DNA from: Sporomusa acidovorans
Lineage (GTDB): Bacteria; Bacillota; Negativicutes; Sporomusales; Sporomusaceae
Reading direction: 5' to 3'
NCBI RefSeq assembly: GCF_900101845.1
Contig: NZ_FNAM01000008.1
Span: 1 to 64,000 of the forward strand
Length of the DNA stretch: 64,000 bases
How positions within the stretch are numbered: position 1 is the first letter of the stretch; the number at the start of each line of letters is the position of its first letter. Both the position numbers and the translations under genes were made by a program. Below, piece after piece: positions 18,238 to 28,666 of this stretch. The notes below the pieces were generated by a model. The model saw only the letters and a program-made list of their open reading frames with translations, did not search any database and had not been told where the DNA came from.

Positions 18238-21200
18238 CTAACCGTCACAGCGTTCCTCAAGCTCTCCTTCAATGGAAAGATAAATATTCTGCAACTCTTT
18301 GACCATTTCCTCTGTCGTATTCCACATACCGCGCTGCTGCGCTTCCAGCAATGATTCGGCAATTCTCTGCAGCGCCCAGGGATTAACGTCCCGCATCCAT
18401 TCCCGCATGGCCGGATCAAGCGCATATTTTTGGGCATATTGCTCATACATCCAGTCTTCCATAACCTCACTGGTCGCATCCCACTGATAGCTATGCGCTA
18501 CATAGTTCGCCAAATCCGCCGCACCTTTGTAGCCATGTTTCTTCATCCCTTCGATAAACTTCGGATTCATCGCCTCGCCGCGGAACAAGCGCTTAATTTC
18601 AGCCTGCAGGCTGCGCATAATCACATGGCTTTTATCCGTGCTGTCGCCGCAATAAGAACGCGGCGCTTTTCCCCGGATACTGCGTACCGCAGCAATCATG
18701 CCGCCATGATACGAGTTAAAGTCATCAGAATTCAGGATGCTGATCTCCCGGTTATCCTCATTATGAATGGTCGCGTCGATTGTGCTTAGGCGCCGTTTAA
18801 ACAACTCCGGCAGATATTTCCCTTGTTCCTGTTGTCCGTACACATGCGCGCCCCAGCGTATATAAACTTTTGCCAAATCGTCAACCGTTTTCCAATTTTT
18901 TTCTTCCAATACATTGGCTACACCGGCGCCATAGCCCCCCGGCGGACAACCAAACAGCCGATACTCTGCCTGCTTTCTTGCTTCTTGCACACTAAGCCCC
19001 GTTTTCTCGAGATAAAGAGTATCTTCCATTGCATGCTTACGCACATAGTTCATCTCCGGGCTCTCCTCAAGCCCGGCCGCCATGTGAACTGCTTGATCCA
19101 TCCAGGCAACCGCACAGGGCATACTGTCCCTCAGCAGGCCGCTGAGCCGTCCGGTAACGTCAATTCTCGGCCGCTGCAGTTCGTCAAGCGGCATAATCTC
19201 CAAACCGACGACCCGGCCCGCTGCCTTTCTGCCAAACCGGCCGGATACCCAGCAGATACAAAAATTGCCCGATGCATTCGCCATGCGTCCGCATATTGGC
19301 GCCGGCCCAAAGAATGATCCCGATTGACTCAGGATAGCGTCCCTCAGCCGCAATATAATCATGAATCACCGCATCGGCCATTTTTTTGCCTGTCTCCCAG
19401 GTGACCCTGGACGACAGCATCCGCGGATCAATACCATAAAAATTTCGCCCTGTCGGCAACACATCCGCCCGGCCGCTTGTTGGCGCACCGGCCGGTGACG
19501 GCTCGATAAACTCACCGGCCAGCGCCTTAAGGGTATTGGTCATTTCCTGTACGGTTTTGCCAAGATTAGGCGCAATATCGGTGCAGATATAGCGGCATAT
19601 CGTGCGCATATCAGCCTGCAAATCCATGGCCATTTGTCCGTAGTCACGCAGCTTACATACATCTTCTACCGCCTCTTCCGCAAAATCCCGCTCCATCAGT
19701 GTTTCTATAATTTCCGCACTGGCCGCGCGTATACGGTCTGCCAGAGTGCCGCAGGTAATATTTTTCCCTTCTACAAGTTGTGCACTGTTCTCCAAGAGTT
19801 CATAATAATTATAGCCGTCCTTTTTGGCCAGCAGCCGGGCCAGGGAAGGCACCTGGCCGTTCTCAAGCCGGGTTAGCGCCAGCAGATATTCCCGCAATAC
19901 TTCGCCCTGCGGTGGACTACCGAGGATATGCAGGCCAACGCGGATCTGCATGTTCTTGATATCGGTCACATACGCATGAATTCTGCCAACATAGGCGCTG
20001 AACTCTTCATCATCCCCTTGAGCAATATCCTGATCCAAATGCGCCACCACAACTTTTTTCCGTATCAAGTCAATGGCACTTTCGGCTTTTTCCGGCTGAT
20101 TAATCTGGAGCTGGCAATACTCATCAACCAGCTTTTCTAATTCCTCCAGTTCGTCATACGTACCGGCATTGCTCATGGGCGGTGTCAGATAATCAATCAG
20201 ACAGGCTGCCCCGCGCCGCTTAGCCTGTACGCCTTCACCGACAATGGTAACAATATACGGATAAATATTCGGCAGGTCGCCAAGCGCAATATCCGGATAG
20301 CAATCCCGTGACAGGCCGGTCCCTTTGCCCGGCAGCCATTCCAGAGAGCCATGCGTCCCGACATGAACAACGGCATCTGCCTGCCAGATATCCCGCAGCC
20401 AATAATAATAAGCCAAATAATAATGAGTCGGCGCTGCATCAGACGAGTGATAAATTTTGCCCGGATCTTCGCCAAAACCGCGCGGCGGCTGAACAGTAAT
20501 CAAAATATTATCATGACATCAATACAGGTCTTACCGTCTTTCATAAAGTACTTACGGATTGCTTCCTCCAATCCCGGCGCACCCAGCTCAGAATTGGCAA
20601 TGCCATCGCTAAACACGGCAATCACATTAAAGCCCTGCCGCTCACATTCCTCAATCACTGCCTTGGGGTAGGCAAGGTTATCCATCAGCCATTCATTGCG
20701 ATAAAACAAGAAGCCAATGGTTAGGCGACTTGGCCGGCAAAAGGCCAGTGCATATTCCGCCAAATCGGTATAGGCCTGTCCAGCCCGCGGATGATAAATG
20801 CCATGCCATAGCTGCGGCATTGGCGGCTCAAAATCACCTGCAGCCTGGGTAAACCGTTGAAACAGCCACAGCCATAAATTTTTATAATTTTCCAGACCGC
20901 CATAAGTTTCATACTGCTCCAGGCAGTGATGGTCGTCAGCGTTAAATCCCGCAGAATCCTGTTCGTCAGCCTCATCACCGGCGGTAATTTTATAGAGTAT
21001 GTTATGTTGCCGAAAAAAACGGCGGGCTTCCCGGAAAAACGGCGCGTCAATTCCCAGCCCCATCCATTTGACGATGACAACCTTGGCGCCGGTCAGCTTA
21101 TTGGCCCATTCCTCATCCCAGACAGTTTCCTTCTCAATAATATAAATTTCCCCTTCACCCGGAAACCGCCCTTCCTCCTCAGCCATTTGTTTCGCTCTGG

Positions 21201-21249
21201 CCAAGGTATAACGAAGATCGGTATTAACGATAAAAATAATTTTCCCCAT
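18238..21249 (-). pseudogene. cobN: cobN-like metal chelatase large subunit, disrupted
   Basis: CobN/BchH-type chelatase subunits insert metal into tetrapyrroles with ATPase partners. Three frames are needed here. The N-terminal piece (21249-~20508) ends at GKTCIDVMI and stops. The middle piece (from ~20510) begins NILITVQPPRGFGEDPGKIY and carries VVHVGTHGSLEWLPGK. The last piece, from ~19228, contains LEIMPLDELQRPRIDVTGR and runs to 18238. The conserved block that normally lies before VQPPRGFGEDP (roughly 250 residues) is missing, so the first break is a deletion with frameshift. The second break is one extra base in an A-run (TTT on plus at 19226-19228); removing it restores PVWQKAAGRVVGLE. 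About 990 residues remain of ~1250. It follows the exported CbiZ gene. Confidence 0.88.
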
Positions 21250-21398
21250 CACAATCAACTCCCGCTAATTCCATGCCACTACCCGGCTGCAATTTTCTCC
21301 CACAAAAAAGCACCGGTATCCTGATAAGCTTTCCGGCCTTGAGAAAAATCCCAGCATCCCGGATCTAATGCGAATTACCTCACGGGTTAGAAAATCTA

Positions 21399-22562
21399 TC
21401 ATTTCGCGGCATCGATCCTGGCCGCTAAAATTTTTACGATTAGGGAGGACCAAGCCTGAATACTTGGTGCCAGTTCCGAAGAAGACGGGACAGACGGTGA
21501 AACCCGGTATTTACCGGCTGTCAATACAAGCAGATCATTGCCTGCCTGGATTAATTCGTCGCCGCTCAACAATCGCCATTGAAATTGATCCAATAAGTGA
21601 ACATACAGAGATGTGCCGGTTACCAGCGCCGGCTCCTTGTCCAGCTGCTCGAGAAACGCTAAAAACTGCTGCCTGTCAATCATTCCGTAAGCATGCAAAT
21701 ATTCCTGATACAGCGTTTCCTGCGTAACGCCGTAACGATTCATACGCCGCAGCACACTATGCTGCTTCTGAGGGGACAATCCGGTCTGCCGCAACAAAGC
21801 TTCCTTTACTGCCTGTTTCACTGTGCAGCCGATCAGTTCACCTAATTTAGAATGTTTTCCTGAATCCTCCAAGTATAGTGATGACCCCGGATTAGTAATA
21901 ATCATAGTTTGATCTGTTCCCGAACCGGTGGCCAGCCCACTCGAATATTTGCTGCCGGCCATCAGTTCCTGTAAGGCGGCTGTTTTGGCCTCCGTACAGG
22001 TTACCAGCGCCCGGGCCATTGTAGCCGGGGGAATATCGGCGTCAATAACCAGCATTATGTTAATTGTTCCCGGCTTATGCAAAGTTGTTTTTTCCCCGGG
22101 ATTAAAGTAAGTTGCCGGATCACCGGCCCGGCCGCCGTTGCCTTCCACCCCGCCCGTAACGATGGCTGTCACGGTAAGTGTTTTATAACTCTCGGTCTGA
22201 ATAGCGACATTGTCCATAGAAGCGGCCGTACCCATGCCGGTTACCCTGCCGGGATCAAGCCCCAAAGACCTTGCCACATCCTGGAGGTAACCCAGATAAG
22301 TAGTTGCATCTACGCCGGCAGCCCCTTTCATGTCGTGATTAAAAACGGCGCTCAGATGTTTCTGATATCCTCCGTTTAACAAAGATGTACTCAACACATC
22401 TCTGGGATTGGTAAAATTGACAAAAATACTGGTGTCCTGCCGGTAAACCGCGTCACCGGTCGATAATGTATAGATTTTTACCCGCTCGCTGGCGAGGCAG
22501 GGAATAATACTGCAGCACACAATAATAGCCAGCAATATTCCTACTCTCATATACCGTTTCAT
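21399..22562 (-). CDS. cbiZ: Exported adenosylcobinamide amidohydrolase (CbiZ family)
   Basis: CbiZ cleaves the aminopropanol/nucleotide-loop amide of corrinoids, allowing remodelling to a preferred cobamide. Family blocks are [45 protein letters not shown] and [16 protein letters not shown], with [10 protein letters not shown]. Unusually, ATG 22562 (AAAGGAGAG six bases upstream) opens a clear signal peptide, VGILLAIIVCCSIIPCLAS, so the enzyme should act outside the cytoplasmic membrane. A ~150-residue C-terminal extension is shared with the cytosolic paralogue at 32626-33780. It lies 13 bases after cbiK, in the same operon. Known CbiZ proteins are cytoplasmic as far as I am aware. Confidence 0.88.
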   Translation of the reverse strand: MKRYMRVGILLAIIVCCSIIPCLASERVKIYTLSTGDAVYRQDTSIFVNFTNPRDVLSTSLLNGGYQKHLSAVFNHDMKGAAGVDATTYLGYLQDVARSLGLDPGRVTGMGTAASMDNVAIQTESYKTLTVTAIVTGGVEGNGGRAGDPATYFNPGEKTTLHKPGTINIMLVIDADIPPATMARALVTCTEAKTAALQELMAGSKYSSGLATGSGTDQTMIITNPGSSLYLEDSGKHSKLGELIGCTVKQAVKEALLRQTGLSPQKQHSVLRRMNRYGVTQETLYQEYLHAYGMIDRQQFLAFLEQLDKEPALVTGTSLYVHLLDQFQWRLLSGDELIQAGNDLLVLTAGKYRVSPSVPSSSELAPSIQAWSSLIVKILAARIDAAK

Positions 22563-22575
22563 TTGCAACTCTCCT

Positions 22576-23424
22576 TTAAATGATATGTCCATGCGGCGGA
22601 TGGTCGATGGCGGCTTGGAGATGGGCTACATAAATATCCTGAAAAGCTTTATTTTCACCTAAACCACGGAAATATACGTCAACCTCAAAACCGGCTGCCA
22701 ATAACTGAGATTTGGCAGAATCCTCAGCCTCACCCGCCATGTCCTTAGCTGCATGGTCGCCGGCTACCAGCAAAAACGGCATCAGCGTAACCTTTTTTAC
22801 CTGTTTTTGTTTGAGCTTGCCGATAATTCTGTCCAAAGACGGATAGCCTTCTACCGTATAAATATAAGTATTCGCAAGTCCGGCATCTTCCAATTTTAAC
22901 TGAAACACGCCATAGGCGGCATTAGCCGGATGCATTCCGCCGTGCCCCATAAGTACAACAGCACTCGCCGGCTCGAACTCCGGCAACTGGGATGCTAACG
23001 CTTTTATGGCAATTTCATAGTCATCAGGATGATTGTCCTGTCCCATGGCATAGAGCAGCGGACGGCTTAACCGGATTTTTTCAAACGCCCTGTCTTTGGC
23101 ATGGGCATATTGGTTAACCATTCTTCGGATCTTATCATATTCTGCCCCAGGCACAATATGCAGCGGCTGGATATACACCTCCTGAAACCCGTCGGTCCGC
23201 AAGCGTTCCAAGGCTTGAACTTCATTATCAGTCCGAACCCCATCCCTCTTCGCCAACAGACTGATAACGGTACGGGAAGTAAAGGCCCGTCGTACCTCAT
23301 AGTCGGGAAAAGCTTCACGAATGCGGTTTTCCACGCTTTCAATATTCAGCTTCAATGTTTCCGGATAAGACGTGCCAAAACTAACGACGACGATGGCTTT
23401 CTTTTTCGCAGTTTGTGCTTGCAT
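22576..23424 (-). CDS. cbiK: Sirohydrochlorin cobaltochelatase CbiK, cytoplasmic
   Basis: Class II chelatase that inserts Co2+ into sirohydrochlorin without ATP. The metal-site residues align with Salmonella CbiK His145/Glu175/His207: His161 (LMGHGGMHPAN), Glu192 (TVEGYPSL) and His224 (VAGDHAAKDMAG), with the same spacing. There is no signal peptide. ATG 23424 is taken as start; TTG 23427 is one codon upstream, and the nearest GAGG is 9-12 bases away. Only a 5' scrap of a cobalamin riboswitch remains upstream (23478-23505), so control of this operon by B12 appears to be lost. Confidence 0.9.
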   Translation of the reverse strand: MQAQTAKKKAIVVVSFGTSYPETLKLNIESVENRIREAFPDYEVRRAFTSRTVISLLAKRDGVRTDNEVQALERLRTDGFQEVYIQPLHIVPGAEYDKIRRMVNQYAHAKDRAFEKIRLSRPLLYAMGQDNHPDDYEIAIKALASQLPEFEPASAVVLMGHGGMHPANAAYGVFQLKLEDAGLANTYIYTVEGYPSLDRIIGKLKQKQVKKVTLMPFLLVAGDHAAKDMAGEAEDSAKSQLLAAGFEVDVYFRGLGENKAFQDIYVAHLQAAIDHPPHGHII

Positions 23425-23477
23425 CAAACGATATCGCCTCATTTCTTTCAATATTAATTTTCGAACCGTTCTTTTCT

Positions 23478-23505
23478 AAGCCCCTAAGGGCATCTGACTC
23501 GATAA
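23478..23505 (-). promoter_or_regulatory. Remnant of a cobalamin riboswitch (5' end only)
   Basis: Minus-strand CAGATGCCCTTAGGGGCTTA matches the first ~25 bases of riboswitches 1 and 2. The aptamer core, B12 box and terminator are absent; the sequence passes directly into the cbiK start region. TTGACA at 23568-23573 could be the old -35. Confidence 0.8.
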
Positions 23506-23587
23506 TACTGCGCACTTTCGGAAAGTCTAACCAAACATAGAGTACTTGCCGGGATTATTAATATATTTGTCAAACCTACCTGCAGGA

Positions 23588-24958
23588 TCAAATAATGCTG
23601 ATCCTTTTCCAGTGACCGCCAAGAAACCGATTTGTTACTAAAACCGCCATAATTATGCTATATCCTGTTAATGCAATCCACAGCCAAATCATTGAGAATT
23701 CTGCCCAAACACAGAGTATAAACGGCAGAATGACATAAAACAGAAACGGAACAGTTGCGTAAATTAGCATCATAAATTTGGTATCGCCCATTGACTGCAG
23801 CACACTGCCTATCGTTAAATAAACGGTATCAAACACCAGCCATACGGATGTCAGCCTCACCAACGGAATCGTTGCCGCATTTATATAGCGAATATTGCCT
23901 TGCCCCTGTTCGTCGGTAAAAATCGAAATCAAAAACTCGGGAAATAAATTATATAACCCAATAATGAAAAAATTAAAACAGATCCCGATTACCATTCCTT
24001 TTTTCATCACTGCCGTAATATTGTCCAGTCTTTTGGCCCCTCTCTCCTGACCGGCAATAATACCGACTGCCGTAGTGATGCCGATAATCGGCAATATCGA
24101 AATTGCTTCAATGGAAAAAGCAATATTGGCACAGGTTAAGGTGAATTCACCTGTTTTGCCGATAATAAGCAACAGAAAACTGAAATATCCTGTTTCAACG
24201 AAAGCCTGCACCCCGGCAAACGAGCCGAATTTCAACAACTTATAAAGCAATTTTCTATCAAATCCGTACGTGCTTAACGTCTTATACTTATGTTTAAAAG
24301 TATTTTTGTTTAACAGAAATGCATACAAAACAAGGCCAATTGTGCAACTTATCATTGTTGCCAATCCCGCTCCGGCTATTCCCCTCGCGGTTAAACCGCA
24401 ATTACCGAAAATCAACAGCCAGTCCAGTACCATATTTATAACGTTCGTGGCAACACCCACATACATGATGATTTTGGTATCGCCAATACCACGATAAAAA
24501 CCGGAAAATGCCGCAGAAAAAATTTGGATACAATTCGCCAGTATAATCAGATAAAAATATTCAACTTCGTATTTTACTAGTTCACCGTCATGCCCCATGA
24601 TTCGAAAGATATCGGCGGCAACAACAGATAGCAGGCCTAGCAATACCAAAAAAAACATACTCAGATACACGCCCTGCCACATAGCGGCTGAACAGTCGCT
24701 ATATCTGCGGGCACCGTAGTATTGTGCTATAAGTACTGAAACGTAACTTACGGCACCCGTAAAAATACAGGAAATCGCCGTAGCCAAAGAGCCGGCCGGC
24801 ATCATGGCGGCAAACTGAGTAAGATTATAGTGCGCTACAAAGGTCCGATCGACAAAAATCATGATATTTACTGAAAGCATGGAAAGTACTACCGGATATG
24901 TAATTGTAAGAATATTCCTAAAAGAAATCATAGGTATCTCTTTACTTGTTTCGCTCAC
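23588..24958 (-). CDS. MATE-family efflux transporter
   Basis: Multidrug and toxic compound extrusion protein with about twelve membrane helices and ~456 residues, the usual length. Typical features are the N-terminal ITYPVVLSMLSVNIMIFVDR, the paired halves, and AGAGLATMISCTIGLVLY near the middle. GTG 24958 is preferred because GGGGGAT lies five bases upstream; the frame is open to 25036. It is the gene upstream of the truncated riboswitch and cbiK, on the same strand. The substrate is unknown, and there is no direct link to corrinoids. Confidence 0.85.
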   Translation of the reverse strand: MSETSKEIPMISFRNILTITYPVVLSMLSVNIMIFVDRTFVAHYNLTQFAAMMPAGSLATAISCIFTGAVSYVSVLIAQYYGARRYSDCSAAMWQGVYLSMFFLVLLGLLSVVAADIFRIMGHDGELVKYEVEYFYLIILANCIQIFSAAFSGFYRGIGDTKIIMYVGVATNVINMVLDWLLIFGNCGLTARGIAGAGLATMISCTIGLVLYAFLLNKNTFKHKYKTLSTYGFDRKLLYKLLKFGSFAGVQAFVETGYFSFLLLIIGKTGEFTLTCANIAFSIEAISILPIIGITTAVGIIAGQERGAKRLDNITAVMKKGMVIGICFNFFIIGLYNLFPEFLISIFTDEQGQGNIRYINAATIPLVRLTSVWLVFDTVYLTIGSVLQSMGDTKFMMLIYATVPFLFYVILPFILCVWAEFSMIWLWIALTGYSIIMAVLVTNRFLGGHWKRISII

Positions 24959-25135
24959 TTTATCCCCCATTAAGTCACAACAAAAGCAAAAAGCAATTAT
25001 ACAATTTATTACTATATTTTTTCGGCACAACACCAAAAGACCCTTTATAGCTGCAAGCTTCGAAGGTTATTATTTCCCGGTCCCTCACTCAATTCAAATG
25101 TAATAAAGCTGCAAAATAACAAAAAGTATATCGCT

Positions 25136-26968
25136 TTAAAAACTTAATTTGTAACCTAATAAGAAATTGCAGGGTGCAACATAATAATCGGTAGCACCCG
25201 AATAGACAATATCGTCACGATCCAAAACATTGTTTACGCTAAGAAAAATATCACTATTTTTCGTCAAACTGTAGTTTACGTTCAAGTTTGTTAGCAAATA
25301 TGGCTTCACATCGTTTCCATCAGAAGCCCTTTCCCCTAGATAAGTTGCATTCAAACTGGTACGCCATTTATCTTTTTGATAAGTTGCGCCGCCGGTCACT
25401 TGCAGACGTGCATAATCACGTATCCAGCCACTGGATATGCCAGCGTCTATAGTCTTGGTCCGCGGGTTACCGTAACTTACTCCCCAATTATAGGTCCAGC
25501 CACTGTTGCCGGTAATATCACAGGAAAGTTCAATACCCGTATTTTTCAGATCTTCATTGTCATAGACAAAATCGTCTTTTGCCGAATCCCATTCTGCGGT
25601 AATGTTATCTTTGATAGAATAATTGAATAAAGCAACTCGCCAGCGATGATCATTCGTATTCTTTTTCCAACCTATCTCATAGTGCATCCCTGTTTGCGGT
25701 TTTAAATCTGCTCCTTCTTTTGTGCTATAAATCTGATGCAAATACGGCATTTTATAGGATTGTCCAATGTTCAAATACAAATTTTCTTCTTTTCCTAATT
25801 TATGAATAATTTGTCCTTGCCCACTGAAATTTGTATTATTGTAATTTTGGGGAGCACCGGTTGTCCACGACTCACGTGCACTTATAATCATTGTATTCCG
25901 TTCGTTAAGCGGCTTTTCATACTGCGCATATGCCGAAAAATTATTTCTGGACTGTTCGCTTTCACCGGAAGGTGTATATTCTTCATCTTGGTAGGAAGTG
26001 CCGAATAATAGCTTTGCATCCCCGATATTCCAGTCTTTTTGCAGATCAAAGCCCAGATTATCATTTTTTTCCTTATCTTTGCTTACTTTGCCGGATTTTA
26101 AGGTTACTGCATTTTTCATTCTAGTCCGGTCAACATAATACAAGGTTGCCTTCATATGCTCATCCGCATAATTTAATTGAGCGTTATTGCGCTCAACATC
26201 TTGCCGAGTATCTGTTGTTTTCGTAATATAATGATATTTCGAATCTATGCGATTATAAAATAAACTCAGCTTATCATCAAACCGGTAATTTAAACTAACG
26301 TTATTATTCTCCGGACCTTTCCATGTTTTGCCGTCACTGGCAACATGCTCTCTGGTTCCCCATTTGGAATATTGATAGCCTATTCCTAATTTTCCGGCTT
26401 GCAGACTTACGCTGTGATCTTGCTGATTAAAATTGCCAAAAGATGATTTGACATAATTTTCTCTTTCTTTTTTCGTAATAATATTAATAACGCCGCCAGT
26501 TGCCTCGCTGCCATAAAGGACCGAACCGCCGCCCCGGATTACTTCTACTCTCTCAACATTTTCTACCGGAATATCACTTAAATCATAAGTTCCTCGTATG
26601 TTAATCGGTGTTCCATTAACCAACACAAGCGTTCCATTCCCCACGCCCCGAATTACTAATTTACTTGTCATATTTCCCATAGAAGATCCAGCTGTTCCAT
26701 AGCCCTGCACCTCTATACCAGTTGTATACTTTAATGCTTCATACAGATTTACCGCCCCGGTGTTTTTTAAATCTTCCGTCGTATAAATATCAGTCGATGC
26801 CGCAACATCTACATCTTTTTTTTCGTACCTTTGTGCTGTTACAATTATTTGATCTAAGTCAAAATCCTGCGGGGAATTTTCAGCAGTTGCAGCACTTGCC
26901 ACGCCACTCAAGCCAACACCTGCAATCAGCATAGTCGCGAAAACAGTTTTACCTAACTTCTTTTGCAT
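25136..26968 (-). CDS. TonB-dependent outer-membrane receptor
   Basis: A 610-residue receptor with signal peptide (TVFATMLIAGVGLSGVASA), TonB-box-like DLDQIIVTAQRYEKK and a plug ending GSEATGGVINIITKK. The barrel ends in FLLGYKLSF with terminal Phe. ATG 26968 follows AAGGAG. It is the last gene of the long minus-strand cluster that begins with BtuF and also encodes TonB, ExbD, ExbB and an ABC exporter; there is a 54-base gap from the exporter permease. The context suggests a corrinoid or tetrapyrrole ligand, but the sequence alone cannot name it. Confidence 0.9.
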   Translation of the reverse strand: MQKKLGKTVFATMLIAGVGLSGVASAATAENSPQDFDLDQIIVTAQRYEKKDVDVAASTDIYTTEDLKNTGAVNLYEALKYTTGIEVQGYGTAGSSMGNMTSKLVIRGVGNGTLVLVNGTPINIRGTYDLSDIPVENVERVEVIRGGGSVLYGSEATGGVINIITKKERENYVKSSFGNFNQQDHSVSLQAGKLGIGYQYSKWGTREHVASDGKTWKGPENNNVSLNYRFDDKLSLFYNRIDSKYHYITKTTDTRQDVERNNAQLNYADEHMKATLYYVDRTRMKNAVTLKSGKVSKDKEKNDNLGFDLQKDWNIGDAKLLFGTSYQDEEYTPSGESEQSRNNFSAYAQYEKPLNERNTMIISARESWTTGAPQNYNNTNFSGQGQIIHKLGKEENLYLNIGQSYKMPYLHQIYSTKEGADLKPQTGMHYEIGWKKNTNDHRWRVALFNYSIKDNITAEWDSAKDDFVYDNEDLKNTGIELSCDITGNSGWTYNWGVSYGNPRTKTIDAGISSGWIRDYARLQVTGGATYQKDKWRTSLNATYLGERASDGNDVKPYLLTNLNVNYSLTKNSDIFLSVNNVLDRDDIVYSGATDYYVAPCNFLLGYKLSF

Positions 26969-27022
26969 TATAAATCTCGCTCCTTTTTAAATTTACTATT
27001 ACTAAAGGCAAATCCCCTCTGA

Positions 27023-27763
27023 TTACTCGCGCACCTTTTCCATGGTCCAGACACTGATAGCCAGCAGCACGCCGATATACACCAGCATAACCAGCCAGGA
27101 CATGCCCGACGCCTCACCGCCGCTGCCGATGGCTCTGAGGGCATGACTGGCATGAGTCAGCGGCAGCAGCTCCAGTACCCACCGGACCATGACCGGCAAT
27201 TTGTCAATGCTGAAGAAAGTAGCGCAAAGAAACGACATTGGCAGCAGCACATAGGTACTGAAATTCCCCATATCTTCATGGGAATTAATCAGCATCGCCG
27301 CCACAAATCCCAGGCTGGAAAAGACCAAACAATTTAAGATAATGGCAAGCCAAAATAGCATATTTATTTGAAATTTAGCTCCAAACGCATAAGACAAAAG
27401 AATAATAATGGCAGAGGAAATCATACCGCGCAAGGCTCCTGCCAATACCTTGCCGGTGATAAAAGCAATAGAACTAATCGGGGCAACTAAATATTCCTCC
27501 AGCGTTTTATGATATAACCGGCTCATATTAAGCGGCGAGGCGACTGAGTTAAAGCTAATATTCATAGAATTGAGCGCCAAAATGCCCGGCACAATATAAT
27601 CCAGATAATTGCCCTGGCTGACCTGTACACTCCGGCCTACACCCCAGCCAAAAGCCACCAAGTATAAAACCGGCGTGATCATGCGGGAAAAGATAAAAGT
27701 TCCCAGCCGCCGCTGCAGCACAATCCAGTCCCGCCAAAACACCGTTGCCATATCCTGTAACAT
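27023..27763 (-). CDS. ABC-2 type transporter permease
   Basis: Six-helix ABC-2 permease of 246 residues, DrrB/NodJ-like: VFWRDWIVLQRRLGTFIFSRMITPVLYLVAFGWG at the start and FVAAMLINSHEDMGNFSTYVLLPMSFLCATFFSI later. Start and upstream stop overlap as TAATG with the ATPase gene, so the two proteins form one exporter. These systems export lipids, drugs or small molecules. Why it sits between tonB and a TonB receptor is unclear; export of a corrinoid-scavenging or toxic tetrapyrrole compound is speculation. Confidence 0.85.
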   Translation of the reverse strand: MLQDMATVFWRDWIVLQRRLGTFIFSRMITPVLYLVAFGWGVGRSVQVSQGNYLDYIVPGILALNSMNISFNSVASPLNMSRLYHKTLEEYLVAPISSIAFITGKVLAGALRGMISSAIIILLSYAFGAKFQINMLFWLAIILNCLVFSSLGFVAAMLINSHEDMGNFSTYVLLPMSFLCATFFSIDKLPVMVRWVLELLPLTHASHALRAIGSGGEASGMSWLVMLVYIGVLLAISVWTMEKVRE

Positions 27764-28602
27764 TAGCCAGCCACCTTTCTGCCAGTCAACTCCACAAATA
27801 CATCTTCCAGATTGGAACGCCTAATAGTAGTTGTCATCGTCAATTTTCCCGCAAACGCAGCCGCTTCTTCCCGGGTGTGAAAAAACTTGGTTTGGCGGCC
27901 TTCATCAATATTCCACTCCACCACATACACACCTAAACGCCGACATAAGGCCGAGGGACTGTTAAGGGCAATCAGCCTGCCTTTTTCCAGAATGGCCACT
28001 CTGCCGCATAAAAACTCGGCTTCCTCGATGTAATGGGTTGTCAGCAGGACGGTCAGCTTGTCACCCGCCATGCGTCTGATTAAATCCCATAACCGTCGCC
28101 GAACCTGAGGGTCAAGGCCGACTGTCGGTTCATCAAGAAACAATACTTGCGGCTCATGTAACAGCGCCCTGGCAATCATCAGCCGCCGCTTCATACCGCC
28201 GGAAAGGTTCTGTACCTTATCATCGGCCCGCTCGGCCAGTTCAACATATGCCAAGAGTTCACCTATACGCTGCTGGCGTTTTTTCTCCGGGATATGCTGC
28301 AGCCTGCCATGCAGTTCCAGGTTTTCCTGGGCAGTCAAATCGGTATCCAGATTAAAATGCTGCGGTACAATGCCAATTATCTGCTTGATTTTTTGCTCAT
28401 CCTGCGGCAATTGCCAGCCATTAATATTTAGCGTACCGGCGGTAGGGCGGGTTAGCATGGTTAACATCCTGATCGTTGTCGTTTTGCCTGCTCCGTTTGG
28501 TCCCAATAGGCCAAAAATTTCTCCTTGCCCAATATTCAGCGAAATTCCATCAACCGCGGTACGTTCACCAAATTTTTTGACCAAATTGCTTATTTGAATC
28601 AT
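27763..28602 (-). CDS. ABC-2 type exporter ATPase (DrrA/NodI-like)
   Basis: A 279-residue ATPase: Walker A GPNGAGKTT, signature LSGGMKRRLMIARALLHEP, Walker B VLFLDEPTVGLDP, H-loop LLTTHYIEEAE. The C-terminal extension (IEEAEFLCGRVAILEKGRLIALNSPSAL onward) is typical of CcmA/DrrA-type exporters. ATG 28602 follows AAGAGG. It is translationally coupled to the permease gene and follows tonB by 64 bases. Confidence 0.9.
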   Translation of the reverse strand: MIQISNLVKKFGERTAVDGISLNIGQGEIFGLLGPNGAGKTTTIRMLTMLTRPTAGTLNINGWQLPQDEQKIKQIIGIVPQHFNLDTDLTAQENLELHGRLQHIPEKKRQQRIGELLAYVELAERADDKVQNLSGGMKRRLMIARALLHEPQVLFLDEPTVGLDPQVRRRLWDLIRRMAGDKLTVLLTTHYIEEAEFLCGRVAILEKGRLIALNSPSALCRRLGVYVVEWNIDEGRQTKFFHTREEAAAFAGKLTMTTTIRRSNLEDVFVELTGRKVAG

Positions 28603-28666
28603 GTTACAAACCTCTTACCCATTAAAATTGTTCAGATTTTCGTACAGATGGAATCCCCCTATAAGA

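Noticed and set aside
19190..19260. Programmed frameshift in cobN
   Set aside because: There is no slippery heptamer with a downstream structure that I can identify, and the first break also lacks ~250 residues, so decay or error is simpler.
20490..20520. Intron or mobile element excised at the cobN junction
   Set aside because: No intron ends, target duplications or terminal repeats; coding sequence is missing rather than interrupted.
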